From: an uncultured Clostridia bacterium
Lineage (GTDB): Bacteria > Bacillota_A > Clostridia > TANB77 > CAG-508
Direction of reading: 5' to 3'
Length of the DNA stretch: 64,000 bases
Assembly: GCA_934130705.1 (NCBI GenBank)
Contig: CAKOYL010000001.1
Coordinates: forward strand, 1-64,000
The notes below the pieces were generated by a model, which saw only the letters and a program-made list of their open reading frames with translations, was not told the DNA's origin and searched no databases. Below, one piece after another: positions 16,399-24,504 of this stretch. The stretch's first letter is position 1, and each line of letters starts with the position of its first letter. Made by a program: the position numbers and the translations under genes.

Positions 16399-17112
16399 AT
16401 GTTAAATTTTGTTATTTGCGATGATAATTTGAATATTCTAGATAAATTTTCCAAAATACTTGAAAATATTTTTGTTAAATATGGTTATGATGCTAAAATA
16501 GGTTTTAAAACAGATAATGTTGAAAAACTTTTAGATTATATTGATGAAAATAAAACTGATGTATTAATTCTTGATATAAACTTAAAATCAGATAAAAGTG
16601 GATTAGAAATTGCATCTGCCGTTAGAGAGAAAAATAAGGATACTTATTTTATTTTTACAACAGCTCATTTAGAATATGCTATGATGGCTTATAAATTTAA
16701 AACTTTTGATTATTTAGCCAAACCAGTTACTTCAGACAGATTAGAAGAAACCGTAGTTAGATTATTTAAGGATGTAAACGGATTGCCTAAAAAGTATATA
16801 AAAATAGATAATAAAAAGACTATTATTGATGAAAGTGATGTTTTATTTATAAAACGTGATGGAATGAAATTAATTTTTCATACTAAAACCAGGGATTATG
16901 AAACTTATAGTTCATTTAATAAAATTCAAGATTCATTACCTTCTAATTTTATTAGAGCTCATAAATCTTTTATAGTTAATATTAACAATATTTCTAATTT
17001 AGATCCAGTTGGTAATATTATTTATTTTAATAATAATTCTACTTGTGATATTGGACCAAAATATAAGAAAGATTTAATTGAGGAGGTTAAGAAAAATGGA
17101 ATTTTTAAATAA
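16399..17112 (+). CDS. agrA: AgrA-like response regulator (receiver plus LytTR)
   Basis: 237 residues. The receiver has the acidic pair D8/D9, the phosphoacceptor Asp59 (VLILDINL) and Lys108 (YLAKPVT). The C-terminal half (about 135-235) is a LytTR DNA-binding domain: YIKIDNKKTIIDESDVLFIK, then FIRAHKSFIVNINNI. The start at 16399 lies six bases after AGGAGG; the ATG at 16393 directly abuts it and is rejected. It would be phosphorylated by the overlapping AgrC-like kinase, and would be expected to control the agrBD genes facing it. Confidence 0.88.
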   Translation: MLNFVICDDNLNILDKFSKILENIFVKYGYDAKIGFKTDNVEKLLDYIDENKTDVLILDINLKSDKSGLEIASAVREKNKDTYFIFTTAHLEYAMMAYKFKTFDYLAKPVTSDRLEETVVRLFKDVNGLPKKYIKIDNKKTIIDESDVLFIKRDGMKLIFHTKTRDYETYSSFNKIQDSLPSNFIRAHKSFIVNINNISNLDPVGNIIYFNNNSTCDIGPKYKKDLIEEVKKNGIFK

Positions 17113-18445
17113 TATTTGGACTGCCATAAGTACTCCTAATGAAATCTTAATTACTATATTATCTATACCCTTATTGCTGTTTGTTGAAGCACCATTAACC
17201 TTTTATTTAATTTCTAATTTCTTTAATATTAAGTTTAATAAAAAACAAACCTTTATTTATATATTATCAACTGGTATTATTGCAGTAATAGCAAATTATC
17301 TTATAAGTTGGCCATTCAACATAATATTGAATTATTCGTTTGCTTTTCTGATTCTATTTTTTATTATGGAATTAGGTTTTATAAAATCACTTATTTCAAC
17401 ACTTTTTCCAAGCATTGTATTTAATTTGGTTGAAAACTTAATTGCTAATCCATACTTAGATTTACTTAAAATAAGTGCTGAACAAAATAGAACAATTATT
17501 ATTTATAGATTTCCTTTTGTATTGTTAACTTACTTAATAGTATTAATATTTGCTTTTATACTAAAATACAGAAAAATAACAGTAAATATTTTGGAAAACT
17601 TTGATAAAAAAACAAAATCTATAATAATTTTAAATTTTATATTTGGTTTTTTAAATATATTTTTACAAGGTCTTTTAAGTGTTAAATATATTGACACTTT
17701 ACCTATTGAATTTACATTTTTTAATTTTGTGTGTCTATTGTCTTATTTTAGTTTGAGCTTTTATAGTCTTGCTAAAATAATGAAATTGGTAACTACTACA
17801 CAAAAATTAGAAAGTGTAGAAGAATATAATAAAACACTACATATTTTACATGATAGTGTTAGAGGATTTAAACATGATTTTGATAATATTGTTACAACAA
17901 TAGGTGGTTATGTAAAAACAAATGATATGGAAGGATTAAAGAAATATTATTCTCAACTAGAAGAAGATTGTCAAAAAGTTAATAATTTATATCTTTTAAA
18001 TCCTGATATAATAAACAATCCTGGAATATATAATTTACTCACTACAAAATATAGTGAAGCTGTAGAAAAAGATATAAAATTCAATTTAACAATTTTATTA
18101 GATTTGAATAATCTACATATGAAAATTTATGAATTCGCTAGAATTTTAGGTATTCTTTTAGATAATGCTATCGAAGCCTCTTCTGAATGTGATGATAAAA
18201 TAATTAATGTTATTTTTAGAAATGATTCAAAAAATAATGTTAATCTTATAATAATAGAAAATACTTTTAAAGACAAAGAAATTGATTTAGACAATATTTT
18301 TAACAAAGGTATTTCCGGAAAAGAAAATCATACTGGATTAGGATTATGGGAAGTAAGACAAATTTTAAAGAAAAATAATAATCTTAATTTGCATACTACA
18401 AAAAATGACAAATATTTTACTCAACAATTTGAAATATATTATTAA
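17096..18445 (+). CDS. agrC: AgrC-like GHKL sensor histidine kinase
   Basis: 449 residues. About six N-terminal membrane helices (to residue 235) form the peptide-sensing part. The phosphorylated His260 lies in SVRGFKHDFDNIV, the N box is LGILLDNAIEAS and the G box is GLGLWEVRQI. This layout is that of AgrC-type receptors for cyclic autoinducing peptides. An AGGAGG site inside the end of agrA supports the ATG at 17096; the two genes overlap by 17 bases. The likely ligand is the AgrD-derived peptide encoded about 150 bases downstream on the other strand. Confidence 0.88.
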   Translation: MEFLNNIWTAISTPNEILITILSIPLLLFVEAPLTFYLISNFFNIKFNKKQTFIYILSTGIIAVIANYLISWPFNIILNYSFAFLILFFIMELGFIKSLISTLFPSIVFNLVENLIANPYLDLLKISAEQNRTIIIYRFPFVLLTYLIVLIFAFILKYRKITVNILENFDKKTKSIIILNFIFGFLNIFLQGLLSVKYIDTLPIEFTFFNFVCLLSYFSLSFYSLAKIMKLVTTTQKLESVEEYNKTLHILHDSVRGFKHDFDNIVTTIGGYVKTNDMEGLKKYYSQLEEDCQKVNNLYLLNPDIINNPGIYNLLTTKYSEAVEKDIKFNLTILLDLNNLHMKIYEFARILGILLDNAIEASSECDDKIINVIFRNDSKNNVNLIIIENTFKDKEIDLDNIFNKGISGKENHTGLGLWEVRQILKKNNNLNLHTTKNDKYFTQQFEIYY

Positions 18446-18523
18446 AGATAGATTTTTAATCTATCTTTATTTTAATATTGCATAAAAAGAAGAATAACTA
18501 TGTAAAGTCATTCTTCTTTTTTT
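18444..18523. terminator. Tandem terminators between convergent agrAC and agrBD
   Basis: Two hairpins follow the agrC stop: AAAGATAGAT/ATCTATCTTT (18444-18468), and a 12-pair stem of AAAAAGAAGAAT and its complement (18484-18521) followed by TTTGG. The second has T-runs in both directions and can end agrAC and agrBD transcripts. Confidence 0.8.
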
Positions 18524-18558
18524 GGATTGTATGTAATAACATTAAAGTATATTAATGT

Positions 18559-18595
18559 TTTAAATAAGAGCATTGTCGAACTACTCCTATTTAAA
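18559..18595 (-). other. Stem-loop downstream of agrD carrying a Spo0A box-like sequence
   Basis: TTTAAATAAGAG (18559-18570) and CTCCTATTTAAA (18584-18595) pair with one G-T pair or mismatch. The loop carries TGTCGAA (18574-18580), matching the 0A box. On the minus strand no T-run follows, so it is not a simple terminator. The loop contains a ten-base sequence identical to part of the agrA leader, which makes the two transcripts complementary. Confidence 0.5.
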
Positions 18596-18610
18596 TTTAA
18601 AAACTTATAA

Positions 18611-18730
18611 TTAGTCTTTTTTTACTAAACTTGCTGGCATTTTTGGTTGATGAAACATTGACCACATAAAACAAGCAGTATTAGTAGATTTTGCATATTT
18701 TTCTGCCATTTTTGCTAATAATTTTAACAT
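18611..18730 (-). CDS. agrD: AgrD-like cyclic autoinducing peptide precursor
   Basis: A 39-residue ORF. It starts MLKLLAKMAEKYAKSTNTAC (amphipathic, positively charged leader), followed by the core CFMWSMF from Cys20 and the acidic-family tail equivalent HQPKMPASLVKKD. The leader, single core Cys, and HQPKxPxSL recognition tail are those of clostridial AgrD (cyclic lactone autoinducer) peptides. AgrB would cleave the tail and form the thiolactone, giving a ring of about six or seven residues. AAAGGAGG precedes the ATG. It lies 71 bases after agrB. Confidence 0.9.
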   Translation of the reverse strand: MLKLLAKMAEKYAKSTNTACFMWSMFHQPKMPASLVKKD

Positions 18731-18801
18731 AAAGGTTTCCTCCTTTGTTTGATATATATAATATAAAAATACTGCCGGCATGTATTTTTAATATTAACAA
18801 C

Positions 18802-19419
18802 TTAATTTGTAGCATTTTCGTATACTTCATAACCATATTTATTATTAGTTATTTTATAAGCAATTCTTGTAATCATACAAGTTTGTATAAAATATCCAAA
18901 TATGATTATGTTAGAGATTATACTATTGGTTACAAACGCTGATATTATTACACCTATTATAAAAAATATGTATGATAATATCATTTTTTGTTTTCTAACT
19001 TTTTTACTTATTATTGGTACATCTTCTGTATCTGCTGGTGCATAAAGTTTTATCATTATTATTCCAAATACGCCAACTATACCAATCATAATAAATTTTG
19101 TGACATCTGTTAAAACTATATTTTTTGCCAAGATTGCAATTCCACTATAAAATGCAGTAGTTGATATGATACAACCTATGTGCGTTTTTAAATGAAATCC
19201 TCCAGAAGCTCCTTTGTATGGTAGTAATATTAAAAATGTAATTAATGTTAATTTAAATACTCCTAATACATATGCCAATAACAACATTATAAATATTTTT
19301 GGAACTTCTCCAATTAAAATTTGTAATCCAAAATTTATTACTTCAGCTCTTTCATCGTCAATTTCTGGCATTTTCTTTCTAATTTTACATGTTAGAGATT
19401 CTGTGATTTTATCTATCAT
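18802..19419 (-). CDS. agrB: AgrB-like membrane cysteine endopeptidase
   Basis: 205 residues with five or six membrane helices. Residues in the block LPYKGASGGFHLKTHIGCII give the conserved catalytic pair, His in GGFHLKT and Cys in HIGC, of AgrB peptidases. It processes and cyclises AgrD. The start at 19419 follows GGTGAG; an in-frame GTG 12 bases earlier is less likely. Transcribed with agrD, convergent to agrAC, so the four agr genes form two operons rather than one. Confidence 0.92.
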   Translation of the reverse strand: MIDKITESLTCKIRKKMPEIDDERAEVINFGLQILIGEVPKIFIMLLLAYVLGVFKLTLITFLILLPYKGASGGFHLKTHIGCIISTTAFYSGIAILAKNIVLTDVTKFIMIGIVGVFGIIMIKLYAPADTEDVPIISKKVRKQKMILSYIFFIIGVIISAFVTNSIISNIIIFGYFIQTCMITRIAYKITNNKYGYEVYENATN

Positions 19420-19579
19420 TTTTCTCACCACACTTTTTTCTTATGTTGAGATAATTTTAACATTAATCTTATTTTTTTTATTCTTTCTTTTATGAAAATA
19501 TTTATTCATTTTGTATCTTGTTGTTTTTATTTTTTCGTAAAAGATTCTCAACACTTTACAAAAATATGGTATAAATTCA

Positions 19580-19608
19580 AAAAAAGAAACCGCTACTAAC
19601 GATTTCTT
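19580..19608 (-). terminator. Terminator of the pseudouridine synthase operon
   Basis: AAGAAATCG...CGGTTTCTT (one mismatch) spans the stop codon region and is followed on the minus strand by a run of seven T. Confidence 0.75.
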
Positions 19609-20276
19609 AATATACACCATGTTCCCACATTTTCTGGTAAATCCTTGAATGTCATCTCCTCTTTTGTTATAGGATGGTTAATAGTTAATTCATATGCCCA
19701 TAAAGCAATTTGCTTTCCTTGTCCTCTTGTTCCATATTTTTGATCTCCAAATATGCTATGACCAAAATTTGATAATTGAACACGTATCTGATGATGTCTT
19801 CCTGTATGTAAATTCACTTTTACTAAACTCAAATTTTTGACTTCATCATATTTTATAACCTCATAATCTAACTTAGCAAATTTTGCATTTTTCTTATTTT
19901 TATTTACAACCTTGCTTATATTATTTCTTTCATCTTTATATAAATAATCTTCTAATGTACCACTTTTATTTTCTATTTTCCCATCTACAACGGCTAAATA
20001 TTTTTTCTTAAAAACTTTTTCTCTTACTTGATCACTTAATCTTGATGCTGCTTTTGAAGTTTTTGCAAAAATCATAATTCCGCCAACTGGTCTATCTAGT
20101 CTATGAACTAGTCCTAAATATACATTTCCAGGCTTATTATATTTTTCTTTTATATATTGTTTTACCATTGTAAGCATATCTATATCGCCAGTTTTATCTG
20201 ATTGAGATGGAACATTTGGAATTTTTTCTACAACGATAATATGATTATCTTCATATATTACTTTTAATTTCTGCAT
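19596..20276 (-). CDS. RluA-family RNA pseudouridine synthase
   Basis: 226 residues. The catalytic Asp is in the RluA motif LVHRLDRPVGGIMIFAK; GRHHQIRVQL and LWAYELTINHP are also family blocks. There is no N-terminal S4 domain, unlike RluD. It isomerises uridines in rRNA or tRNA; the target cannot be told from sequence. The start at 20276 follows GGGAG and lies just after the stop of the methyltransferase gene, so the two RNA-modifying enzymes are probably co-translated. Confidence 0.9.
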   Translation of the reverse strand: MQKLKVIYEDNHIIVVEKIPNVPSQSDKTGDIDMLTMVKQYIKEKYNKPGNVYLGLVHRLDRPVGGIMIFAKTSKAASRLSDQVREKVFKKKYLAVVDGKIENKSGTLEDYLYKDERNNISKVVNKNKKNAKFAKLDYEVIKYDEVKNLSLVKVNLHTGRHHQIRVQLSNFGHSIFGDQKYGTRGQGKQIALWAYELTINHPITKEEMTFKDLPENVGTWCILRNR

Positions 20277-20277
20277 T

Positions 20278-21141
20278 TTATTTCTCCCATCTACCATATA
20301 TTCCACATGGTAAAACAAGTTTTGATTCTTCCATTGGAATTCCAATTTCTCCTGATTCTAGTTTTCCTTTATATTTTTTTGCAACTGTTAAGTTTAAAAT
20401 ATCTTCCAATACTTTACTTGAAATACCTGTTGTATATGAATTTATTAAGAAAAATAATGGATTATCTGATAATACATTTGTACACAATTCTACTAAATCA
20501 TATATATTATTTTCAAATTGCCAAACTTCCCCATTTGCACCTCTTCCATATGATGGTGGGTCCATTATTATTGCATCATATTTATTGCCTCTTCTTATTT
20601 CTCTATTTACGAATTTTACAACATCATCTACTATATATCTTACCGGTCTATCTTTTAATCCTGAAGATTCTATATTTTCTTTAGCCCAAGTTGTCATTCC
20701 TTTTGAACTATCTACATGACACACTGAAGCCCCAGCTGATGCACAAGCAACTGTTGCACCACCTGTATATGCAAATAAATTTAGAACTTTTATTTCTCTT
20801 TTTTCTGATTTTATCTTATTAATCATCCAATCCCAATTAACTGCTTGTTCTGGAAATAAACCTGTATGTTTAAATCCCATTGGTTTTATATTAAAAGTTA
20901 AATTTTTATATTTTATTTGCCATTGTTTAGGCATTTTTTTGTTGAATTCCCATGAACCTCCACCAGAACTACTTCTATGGTAGGTTGCATTTATTGAATT
21001 CCATTTTTTAGGGTAACTTTTGTCTTTCCATATTATTTGTGGATCTGGTCTAGAAAGTATAACATCTCCCCATTTTTCCAATTTTTGTCCATCTGCCATA
21101 TCTAATATTTTATAATCTTTCCATTCATTTGCAAGTTTCAT
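20278..21141 (-). CDS. Class I SAM-dependent methyltransferase, RlmI-like (COG1092)
   Basis: 287 residues. The Rossmann methyltransferase core begins with VLNLFAYTGGATVACA (SAM-binding motif I) and has VDSSKGMTTWAKEN (motif II) and MDPPSYGRG (motif IV). The latter is characteristic of RlmI/RlmK-type 23S rRNA methyltransferases. The N-terminal PUA domain of RlmI is absent, as in the short Firmicutes form. It shares an operon with the RluA-family enzyme, consistent with rRNA modification. The ATG has no good ribosome binding site nearby; GAGGAGG occurs about 37 bases upstream within a hairpin. Confidence 0.85.
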   Translation of the reverse strand: MKLANEWKDYKILDMADGQKLEKWGDVILSRPDPQIIWKDKSYPKKWNSINATYHRSSSGGGSWEFNKKMPKQWQIKYKNLTFNIKPMGFKHTGLFPEQAVNWDWMINKIKSEKREIKVLNLFAYTGGATVACASAGASVCHVDSSKGMTTWAKENIESSGLKDRPVRYIVDDVVKFVNREIRRGNKYDAIIMDPPSYGRGANGEVWQFENNIYDLVELCTNVLSDNPLFFLINSYTTGISSKVLEDILNLTVAKKYKGKLESGEIGIPMEESKLVLPCGIYGRWEK

Positions 21142-21162
21142 TTTTTCTTTTTTATAGCTTAA

Positions 21163-21205
21163 AAAATAGCTACTATTCCTCCTCTTTTTAGAATAGCTCT
21201 ATTTT
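21163..21205. terminator. Hairpin in the leader of the methyltransferase gene
   Basis: AAAATAGC...GAATAG...TATTTT forms an interrupted stem of about 13 pairs. It has T-runs on both sides, so it can terminate in either direction. On the minus strand the loop and 3' arm contain GAGGAGG. It lies 22 bases before the methyltransferase ATG and could be an attenuator or a terminator for the hic locus. Confidence 0.55.
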
Positions 21206-21265
21206 ATCATATTTTTATTAATTTTCCAAGGGAATATTAAGATTTAATATTATTTGAATAAAAAC

Positions 21266-21489
21266 TTATAAATTTTCTAAAAAATCATCTAATTCTATTT
21301 CTGCCTGTTCTAAGATGCTTTTTAATGTACCTTTTGCAATTTCACTATGCATTGGAATAATAAATATCTTTCCAGTTTGATAATTAACATATTTGGCATG
21401 GCTGCCTCTCTGCGAACATTTTTCAAATACAAATTTTTTAATACTTTAATAATTTTATCTGGTGGCAGTACAGGTATTTTTGAACTCAT
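21266..21489 (-). pseudogene. hicA: Frameshifted hicA mRNA interferase toxin
   Basis: The ORF starts MSSKIPVLPPDKIIKVLK directly overlapping the hicB stop (ATGA). After about 18 codons the frame is lost within an A-run (21436-21441). The other frame reads FVFEKCSQRGSHAKYVNY and then KIFIIPMHSEIAKGTLKSIL, an unmistakable HicA with its catalytic His in GSHAKY. One extra A would restore one frame. The total length of 224 bases is not a multiple of three. The toxin is probably inactive, unless slippage or an assembly error is involved. Confidence 0.85.
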
Positions 21490-21689
21490 ACAGCCACCTC
21501 CAATGTTGTTATAAATATTTCTTTTGGTTGTACTGGTTTTTCATCTTGCATATATAATTCTAAAGCTTCTTTCAAATTTTCCATAGCTTCTTCTATTGTC
21601 TTTCCTTGTGATGCAATATTATTATCTAAACATTTTGCAACATACCAGTTTTCTTCCTTTTGTATAATTACATTATATTTTATGCTCAT
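21486..21689 (-). CDS. hicB: HicB-family antitoxin
   Basis: 67 residues: KYNVIIQKEENWYVAKCLDNNIASQGKTIEEAMENLKEALELYM is the HicB N-terminal fold (given in parts: NVIIQKEENWYVAKC, then IASQGKTIEEAMENL). It lacks a C-terminal DNA-binding domain, as in short HicB proteins. AAAGGAG lies seven bases before the ATG. It is upstream of hicA, the reverse of the classic hicAB order but common in Firmicutes. Since hicA is frameshifted, this antitoxin may now be an orphan. Confidence 0.85.
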   Translation of the reverse strand: MSIKYNVIIQKEENWYVAKCLDNNIASQGKTIEEAMENLKEALELYMQDEKPVQPKEIFITTLEVAV

Positions 21690-21738
21690 ATGCTCACTCC
21701 TTTCTGCTCTGTAATTATACTATATATTCTTATATTCT

Positions 21739-21936
21739 TCAAACATTTTGTAAAACTTTCATAAAAGTATAAATTAAATAAAAATTAACAAAAGACAAAG
21801 TCAAAAAACTCATACATGCAACAGAAAAAAATTTATGTTTTTTTATAAAATTCAATACCTTGCTTGTCCTCTTTTCTTTTGGTAATTCAAGCCTGTCCAA
21901 TCTTGCATTATATTTAATATTAAAAACATTCTCCAT
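21739..21936 (-). CDS. Small single-helix membrane protein
   Basis: 65 residues. A basic N-terminal half (RLDRLELPKEKRTSKVLNFIKKHK) read as cytoplasmic is followed by one membrane helix (about 37-60). GGGGGAGAGAACAT before the ATG supports translation. No family is recognised. It lies between uvrC and hicB, without obvious functional link. The initial NVFNIKYNARLDRLELP segment resembles small proteins in clostridial genomes only in a general way. Confidence 0.6.
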   Translation of the reverse strand: MENVFNIKYNARLDRLELPKEKRTSKVLNFIKKHKFFSVACMSFLTLSFVNFYLIYTFMKVLQNV

Positions 21937-22017
21937 ATGTTCTCTCCCCCTTATCTCTTATATGTATATGCATTACTTTTGGATTTATTCCTATTTTTAT
22001 AAAATATTTCCACATTC

Positions 22018-22047
22018 AAAAAAGCCAGACTATTTAATCTGACTTTT
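22018..22047 (-). terminator. Terminator overlapping the end of uvrC
   Basis: AAAAGTCAGA...TCTGGCTTTTTT on the minus strand forms a ten-pair stem with one mismatch, with its loop including the uvrC stop codon. Confidence 0.75.
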
Positions 22048-23817
22048 AATCTCTTTTGCTAAATTTTCATTTATTCCTTTAATCTTCGTTAATTCTTGAA
22101 CACTTGCATTTTTAATATTTTTAACACTACCAAATTGTTTCAAAAGTTCCTTTTTCTTAACATCACCAATACCTTTTACTTCATCTAATTCTGATTTTGT
22201 AATAGATTTTTCTCTTAACTTTCTATGATAACTAATTGCTGTATCATGAACTGTATCTTGAAATTTTGTTATTAAATTCATTAAATTTTCTGATATTTCT
22301 AATTCATTTCTATTTTCATCCATTAAAGCTCTAGTTTGGTGTTTATCGTTTTTAACCATTCCAAATACAGGAATTTCTAAATTATATTTTTTTAATGCTG
22401 TTTTTATTGCTCTTATTTGTGTAATACCTCCATCTGCAAAAAATGCATCTGGTAATTTTCCAAATCCTCCATTTGGATTTTCGATAGAATGTGCTATTCT
22501 TCTTGTAACAACTTCTTCCATACATTTGGGGTCATCTTGTCCTATTACTGTTTTTATTTTAAATCTTCTTGATAAATTCTTTTTTATAACTCCATCTTGC
22601 ATTACACACATTCCAGCTACCATATATTCTCCTGAAATATTTGATATATCAAATGTTTCTATTTTTCTTGGTAATCTTTCCATTTTTAAAACATCTTTTA
22701 ATTCCATTAAAATTTCTGATTTATCTTTTTCTTTATTTTCTAAAGTAACTTTTGCATTATTTTCTGCCATCTCTACAAATCTTAATTTTTCGCCTTTTTT
22801 AGGGCTTTTTAATTCCACTTTTTTTCCTAACATTGTGGATAACCATTGTTCTATTATGTCTTTTTCAGGCAATTCTTCTCTTAACATTATTTTGCTTGGA
22901 ATATTTGGATTATCTAAATAATATTGTTTTATAAATCCAGCTAAAATCTCACTATCATCCATATCTTTTAATTCATTGAAAAAGTAATGTTCTCTGCCTA
23001 TCATTTTGCTTCCACGTACAAAGAATATTTCTATACATACTTCTATTTCTGATTTATATAATCCTATTACATCTATATTGTTTTCAGATATATTAGAAAC
23101 TTTTTGTTTCGCTGATGCTCTTTCTATTGCAATTTTTCTATCTCTTAAATATGCAGCTTTTTCAAAATCTAATTTTTGTGATGCTTCTTGCATTTGTGTA
23201 TCTAAATGTCTTAAGATTTTTTCTGTTTTTCCTTCTAATAAATCTATTATTTCATCTATTTGTTTTCTATATTCTTCTGGTGTAACATAGCCCATACATG
23301 GTGCTAAACATCTATTTATATGATAATTTAAACATGCTCTTGTATTTGATTTAAAATTTTTACATTGACGTATTTTATATTTCTGTTTTATAAAATCTAC
23401 CATTTCTTTTGCAGCACCTGGATTAGCATATGGTCCAAAATATTTTGCTCCATCATTTAATAATCTTCTTGTTATAAATACGTTTGGATATTCTGATTTT
23501 ACATCTATTTTTATGTATGGATATGTTTTATCATCTTTTAATAATACATTAAATTTAGGTCTATTTTTCTTAATCAAATTACATTCTAGAATTAATGCTT
23601 CTGCTTCATTATCAACTACTATGTATTCAAAATGGTCTATTAAACTTACCATTTTCTTTATTCTTTCAGTTTTATTTGTTTTTCTAAAATATGACCTAAC
23701 TCTGTTTTTTAGAGAAACTGCTTTTCCAACATATATAATGTTATCATTTTTGTCTCTCATTACATATACACCAGGTTTTCCCGGTAATTTTTTTAATTCT
23801 TCCTCTATATTAAACAT
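22030..23817 (-). CDS. uvrC: Excinuclease ABC subunit C
   Basis: 595 residues, typical of UvrC, which makes both incisions in nucleotide excision repair. The N-terminal GIY-YIG domain is PGVYVMRDKNDNIIYVGKA, the UVR domain is in the 200-235 region (MQEASQKLDFEKAAYLRD), and RNase H-like and C-terminal HhH domains (GIGDVKKKELLKQFG) follow. The start at 23817 follows AGGTG; an in-frame GTG nine bases upstream overlaps that site. Monocistronic between hairpins. Confidence 0.96.
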   Translation of the reverse strand: MFNIEEELKKLPGKPGVYVMRDKNDNIIYVGKAVSLKNRVRSYFRKTNKTERIKKMVSLIDHFEYIVVDNEAEALILECNLIKKNRPKFNVLLKDDKTYPYIKIDVKSEYPNVFITRRLLNDGAKYFGPYANPGAAKEMVDFIKQKYKIRQCKNFKSNTRACLNYHINRCLAPCMGYVTPEEYRKQIDEIIDLLEGKTEKILRHLDTQMQEASQKLDFEKAAYLRDRKIAIERASAKQKVSNISENNIDVIGLYKSEIEVCIEIFFVRGSKMIGREHYFFNELKDMDDSEILAGFIKQYYLDNPNIPSKIMLREELPEKDIIEQWLSTMLGKKVELKSPKKGEKLRFVEMAENNAKVTLENKEKDKSEILMELKDVLKMERLPRKIETFDISNISGEYMVAGMCVMQDGVIKKNLSRRFKIKTVIGQDDPKCMEEVVTRRIAHSIENPNGGFGKLPDAFFADGGITQIRAIKTALKKYNLEIPVFGMVKNDKHQTRALMDENRNELEISENLMNLITKFQDTVHDTAISYHRKLREKSITKSELDEVKGIGDVKKKELLKQFGSVKNIKNASVQELTKIKGINENLAKEIKSQIK

Positions 23818-23901
23818 ATTTTTCACCTATCCATTAATATTATATACTATTTAATACACATAAATCAAGAATCACTTATAGTATAATTATTATAAATTAA
23901 A

Positions 23902-23968
23902 ATACAAAAATGAGATTCAAGTTAAAATTATAACTCAAATCCCATTTTGTTTTGGACTTTTTAAAGTC
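23902..23968 (-). terminator. Two hairpins after the orphan gene 23978-24439
   Basis: GGACTTTAAAAAGTCC (23953-23968) is followed by an 18-base imperfect stem (23907-23924 with 23931-23948) and a T-run on the minus strand. Confidence 0.75.
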
Positions 23969-23977
23969 CTCCTGGTT

Positions 23978-24439
23978 TTACTTCTGCGAAGCAATATAAT
24001 TTTCGAATCTTACAATGCTGACATTTACATCAGTTATCGCTGCTTCCAAAACTCTCAGCTGACGCATAGCCTTTGCATGGTTAATTTCAATTTCCTCAGG
24101 TACCCTATTTTGTAACCAATAATTGATCTTTTCGGCATAATTAAATGACCTATGGTGAAATCTGTGATAGCAGTGTGCATCAACTTCCTCTGCTGTCATA
24201 CAGAAATCTAATTCATCGAATTCCATGTTTTCTTTACAAGCTAATACGAACTGTAAATTTGACAATGAAGTTTCCAAACTTGATAATTCACCTTTCAACC
24301 GCTGAACATATAATTTTGGATTTTGTAAAGCCCAATCTTTTTCCTTTTTAGGGAGCGGACTTCCATACAATTCGTCGTCAAGCTCAAATGCATGTTTTGC
24401 CAAGTTTCTTGTTACGTGAAAAATTTTATACTCCTGCAT
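23978..24439 (-). CDS. Uncharacterised helical protein of foreign-looking composition
   Basis: 153 residues, all-helical by pattern, rich in Glu, His and Leu, with no membrane segment. The motif CYHRFHHRSFNYAEKINYWL gives a dense His cluster; whether it binds metal is unknown. AGGAGGATTTATTT precedes the ATG at 24439. Codon use is visibly richer in G and C (GCG, CGC, CTG, CAG codons) than all neighbours, suggesting recent transfer. It stands alone between uvrC and the GHKL kinase gene with its own terminators. I do not recognise the family. Confidence 0.7.
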   Translation of the reverse strand: MQEYKIFHVTRNLAKHAFELDDELYGSPLPKKEKDWALQNPKLYVQRLKGELSSLETSLSNLQFVLACKENMEFDELDFCMTAEEVDAHCYHRFHHRSFNYAEKINYWLQNRVPEEIEINHAKAMRQLRVLEAAITDVNVSIVRFENYIASQK

Positions 24440-24504
24440 AAATAAATCCTCCTGTTTTAAACACAATTTTGCTGTAACAACTGTATTTTATCATATTATG
24501 TAAA

